A stretch of DNA of 52,248 bases from Nocardia elegans NBRC 108235. Its GTDB lineage: Bacteria > Actinomycetota > Actinomycetes > Mycobacteriales > Mycobacteriaceae. The DNA lies in contig NZ_BDBF01000056.1 of the NCBI RefSeq assembly GCF_001612845.1, positions 1-52,248 of the forward strand, in the 5' to 3' direction. Under the pieces are notes generated by a model, which was not told the origin of the DNA, ran no database searches, and saw only the letters and a program-made list of their open reading frames with translations. Both the position numbers and the translations under genes were made by a program. Positions 50,362-52,248 of the stretch are shown here, in pieces (the first letter of the stretch is position 1; each line of letters starts with the position of its first letter).

Positions 50362-52011
50362 CTGAGCAAGATCACCGTTGAACAAGAACCCGGGTTGGCG
50401 GACACGCTGCTGACAGCGGAACTCGACTCCACCCACACCACTCCGACATTCGCCGAATTGGGCGTTCGCCCCGAAATCGTGCGTGCTCTCGGCGAGATCG
50501 GAATCGAACACACATTCGCCATCCAGGAGTTGACCCTCCCCCTCGCGCTGGCCGGCGACGATCTGATCGGCCAGGCCCGCACCGGGATGGGTAAGACCTT
50601 CGGATTCGGCGTACCGCTGCTGCACCGAATTTCCACCGCCGATTCCGGCACCACGGCATTGGACGGCACGCCCCGCGCGCTCGTCATCGTGCCGACGCGG
50701 GAACTCTGCGTCCAGGTCACCCAGGATCTGGAGAATGCCGGCAAATACCTGAGCAATCAGCAGGGACGCCTGCGCGTCACCTCGATCTACGGCGGCCGCC
50801 CCTACGACGCGCAGATCGCCGCATTGCGCGAAGGGGTCGACGTCGTCGTCGGCACCCCGGGCCGTCTGCTGGATCTGGCCGAACAGCAGCATCTGATCCT
50901 GGGCAAGGTCGGCGTACTCGTGCTCGACGAAGCCGACGAAATGCTCGACCTGGGCTTCCTGCCCGATATCGAGCGCATTCTGTCGATGGTTCCCGAACAG
51001 CGTCAGACCATGCTGTTCTCGGCGACCATGCCGGGCCCGATCATCACGCTGGCCCGCACGTTCCTGCACAAGCCCACGCATATCCGGGCCGAGGAACCCT
51101 CCGATTCCGCGGTGCACGATCGCACCGCGCAATTCGTCTACCGCGCCCACGCGCTGGACAAGAGCGAATTGATCGCGCGGATTCTGCAGGCCGAGAGCCG
51201 CGGTGCGACCATGATCTTCACCCGCACCAAGCGCACCGCCCAGAAGGTCGCCGACGATCTGGCCGACCGCGGTTTCGCCGTCGGCGCGGTCCACGGCGAT
51301 CTGGGTCAGATCGCGCGTGAGAAGGCGCTGGACAAATTCCGCAAGGGCAAGATCGACGTGCTGGTCGCGACCGATGTCGCCGCCCGCGGTATCGATATCG
51401 ACGACGTCACCCACGTCGTCAACTACCAGTGCCCGGAGGACGAGAAGACCTACGTGCACCGCATCGGCCGCACCGGCCGAGCCGGACGCACCGGTGTCGC
51501 GGTCACTCTTGTCGACTGGGACGAGCTGCATCGCTGGGCGAGCATCGATTCCGCGCTGGGCCTGGGCATGCCCGAGCCGGTGGAAACCTACTCGCGCTCC
51601 GAGCACCTGCGCAGCGATCTCGGCATTCCGGAGAACGCGACCGGAACCGTGCGGCGCGCACCCGCGCGCGAACCGGATGCGGTCGTGGAAGAGCGGGAGG
51701 CACGCCAGCCCCGCAAGCGCAATCGCCGCCGCACCCGCGGTGGTAAGGCGGTCGACGCACCCGAGGGCGCCACGGCCGAGTCGGCCGAGTCCGCGACGGA
51801 CACTACGGAAAGCACTGCGGCGCAATCGGTTCCGGCCGACCAGCCCGCGGGCGAAGCAGCCGAGGGCGACAAGCCGGCGCGGCGTCGTCGCCGCCGGCGC
51901 CGGCGCCGCAAGCCCGCCGCGGAGGGCGGTGACACCACCGGCGGTGACGTCTCGGCAGACGAGTCCGGTAGTGCGGCAACGGGTGGCGATCAGACTGCCG
52001 CATCGGCCTAG
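50362..52011 (+). CDS. rhlE: DEAD-box RNA helicase RhlE-like
   Basis: 549-aa ATP-dependent RNA helicase. Motifs: Q motif (Gln56), ARTGMGKT 72-79, PTREL 111-115, TPGR 165-168, DEAD 189-192, SAT 220-222, and in the second RecA domain TDVAARGIDI and HRIGRTGRAGR. A basic tail follows with a run of about ten arginines and acidic/Ala-rich ends, probably RNA-binding. No ATG, GTG or TTG lies at the ribosome site: AGGAAGG (50347-50353) is 8 nt before CTG at 50362, which gives SKITVEQEP next. Other choices are TTG at 50392 or GTG at 50288, both poorer. Matches the position of Rv3211. Confidence 0.92.
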   Translation: MSKITVEQEPGLADTLLTAELDSTHTTPTFAELGVRPEIVRALGEIGIEHTFAIQELTLPLALAGDDLIGQARTGMGKTFGFGVPLLHRISTADSGTTALDGTPRALVIVPTRELCVQVTQDLENAGKYLSNQQGRLRVTSIYGGRPYDAQIAALREGVDVVVGTPGRLLDLAEQQHLILGKVGVLVLDEADEMLDLGFLPDIERILSMVPEQRQTMLFSATMPGPIITLARTFLHKPTHIRAEEPSDSAVHDRTAQFVYRAHALDKSELIARILQAESRGATMIFTRTKRTAQKVADDLADRGFAVGAVHGDLGQIAREKALDKFRKGKIDVLVATDVAARGIDIDDVTHVVNYQCPEDEKTYVHRIGRTGRAGRTGVAVTLVDWDELHRWASIDSALGLGMPEPVETYSRSEHLRSDLGIPENATGTVRRAPAREPDAVVEEREARQPRKRNRRRTRGGKAVDAPEGATAESAESATDTTESTAAQSVPADQPAGEAAEGDKPARRRRRRRRRRKPAAEGGDTTGGDVSADESGSAATGGDQTAASA

Positions 52012-52024
52012 TCGCCGGATCGGT

Positions 52025-52030
52025 TAGTCT
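52025..52030 (+). promoter_or_regulatory. Leaderless -10 box of the last gene
   Basis: TAGTCT ends 7 nt before the GTG at 52038 and there is no ribosome-binding sequence, fitting a leaderless transcript starting just after rhlE. Confidence 0.4.
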
Positions 52031-52037
52031 CGCTGAC

Positions 52038-52248
52038 GTGCTCGCACCCGAGCGGCGGACGCGCGCCGACCTCTATGCCGCAGTCGCGATCGCCGTTGTC
52101 GTGGCGATCGCGGCCGCTGTCGCGTGGTCGACGAGCGACGCCCGCGGCACCGAATCCGATCCCGCGGCCCATCCGGCCTCGGTGGCGCCGGCGGCCGATC
52201 GGCTGCCGGACTCCCTCACCGAACGGTGGCAGGCACCCGACGGCGTCT
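52038..52248 (+). CDS. Membrane-anchored protein (Rv3212-like), 3' end outside the window
   Basis: Only the first 70 codons are present. The product begins with a short basic segment (LAPERRTRADLY) followed by one Ala/Val-rich membrane helix or uncleaved signal (about residues 13-34) and then a polar Ala/Pro-rich external stretch. Position directly after rhlE matches M. tuberculosis Rv3212, a larger secreted or membrane-anchored protein predicted to fold as a beta-propeller; that part lies beyond the window. GTG start chosen from the adjacent leaderless -10. Confidence 0.65.
   Translation, partial: MLAPERRTRADLYAAVAIAVVVAIAAAVAWSTSDARGTESDPAAHPASVAPAADRLPDSLTERWQAPDGV

Noticed and set aside
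50083..51825. A 580-codon minus-strand frame opposite rhlE
   Set aside because: The DEAD-box motifs on the plus strand identify the coding strand.
1..52248. tRNA, rRNA, CRISPR arrays, insertion sequences, integrases, toxin-antitoxin pairs
   Set aside because: I looked for cloverleaf-like segments, regularly spaced repeats and transposase or integrase motifs and saw none; very diverged or small RNA genes could be missed by eye.

Overview
The window is chromosomal DNA from a mycolic-acid actinomycete, most likely Nocardia or a close relative. The evidence is high GC, frequent GTG/TTG starts, many apparently leaderless genes with a TANNNT -10 box 6-8 nt before the start codon, an antigen-85-like secreted esterase, F420-type luciferase-like oxidoreductases, and gene order shared with Mycobacterium tuberculosis. 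The left edge (adnA, lipV-like hydrolase, alkyltransferase-like atl) matches the Rv3202c-Rv3204 order. The right part, from 42.8 kb (TIGR02569 protein, moeZ, DUF3152 protease-like protein, tetR, DUF3107, MiaE-like ferritin fold, rhlE, Rv3212-like), matches Rv3205c-Rv3212. About 39 kb of other genes sits between the two halves. These correspondences are from memory of the M. tuberculosis gene order, not from a database search.

The inserted block is mainly a nitrate/nitrite region. At 4.2-14.7 kb there is a mobA-moeA fusion for molybdenum cofactor assembly, a secreted seven-repeat FG-GAP/VCBS propeller on the other strand, and a complete narGHJI operon. At 32.3-42.7 kb a leftward operon narK-nirB-nirD-nnaR-cbiX imports nitrate/nitrite, reduces nitrite to ammonium, supplies a siroheme chelatase and encodes its own NnaR-type regulator. 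A good GlnR-type box lies about 130 bp upstream of narK. A CynX-like MFS gene with a divergent FCD-type GntR regulator, then a second narK paralogue, follow. Together these genes describe uptake, reduction to nitrite, reduction to ammonium, cofactor supply and nitrogen control.

Between the two nitrate clusters (14.7-32.1 kb) lies a mixed metabolic segment. It holds two LLM oxidoreductases, an old-yellow-enzyme homologue, a DUF1772 membrane protein, a YCII(DGPF)/ECF42 sigma factor pair with a recognisable ECF42 promoter, and a three-gene leftward operon (Zn alcohol dehydrogenase, acyl-CoA ligase, D-aminoacylase-type amidohydrolase). That operon diverges from a tetR over a perfect 12-bp inverted repeat. 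Further on are a TfoX-N protein, a Tat-exported metallophosphoesterase, a SnoaL-like protein, an antigen-85-like esterase, a VOC protein, and an XRE (MmyB-type) regulator divergent from an aldo/keto reductase.

The least explained signals are non-coding. Three copies of a 120-145 bp intergenic repeat lie within 4 kb (43.7-47.5 kb), two of them closely followed by strong hairpins. A nested palindrome separates the aldo/keto reductase and cbiX. tetR (46.7 kb) has tandem 15-bp operator-like repeats plus a further inverted repeat. rhlE appears to have a long structured leader and no ATG/GTG/TTG at its best ribosome-binding-site position. I found no tRNA, rRNA, CRISPR array, transposase or phage gene.
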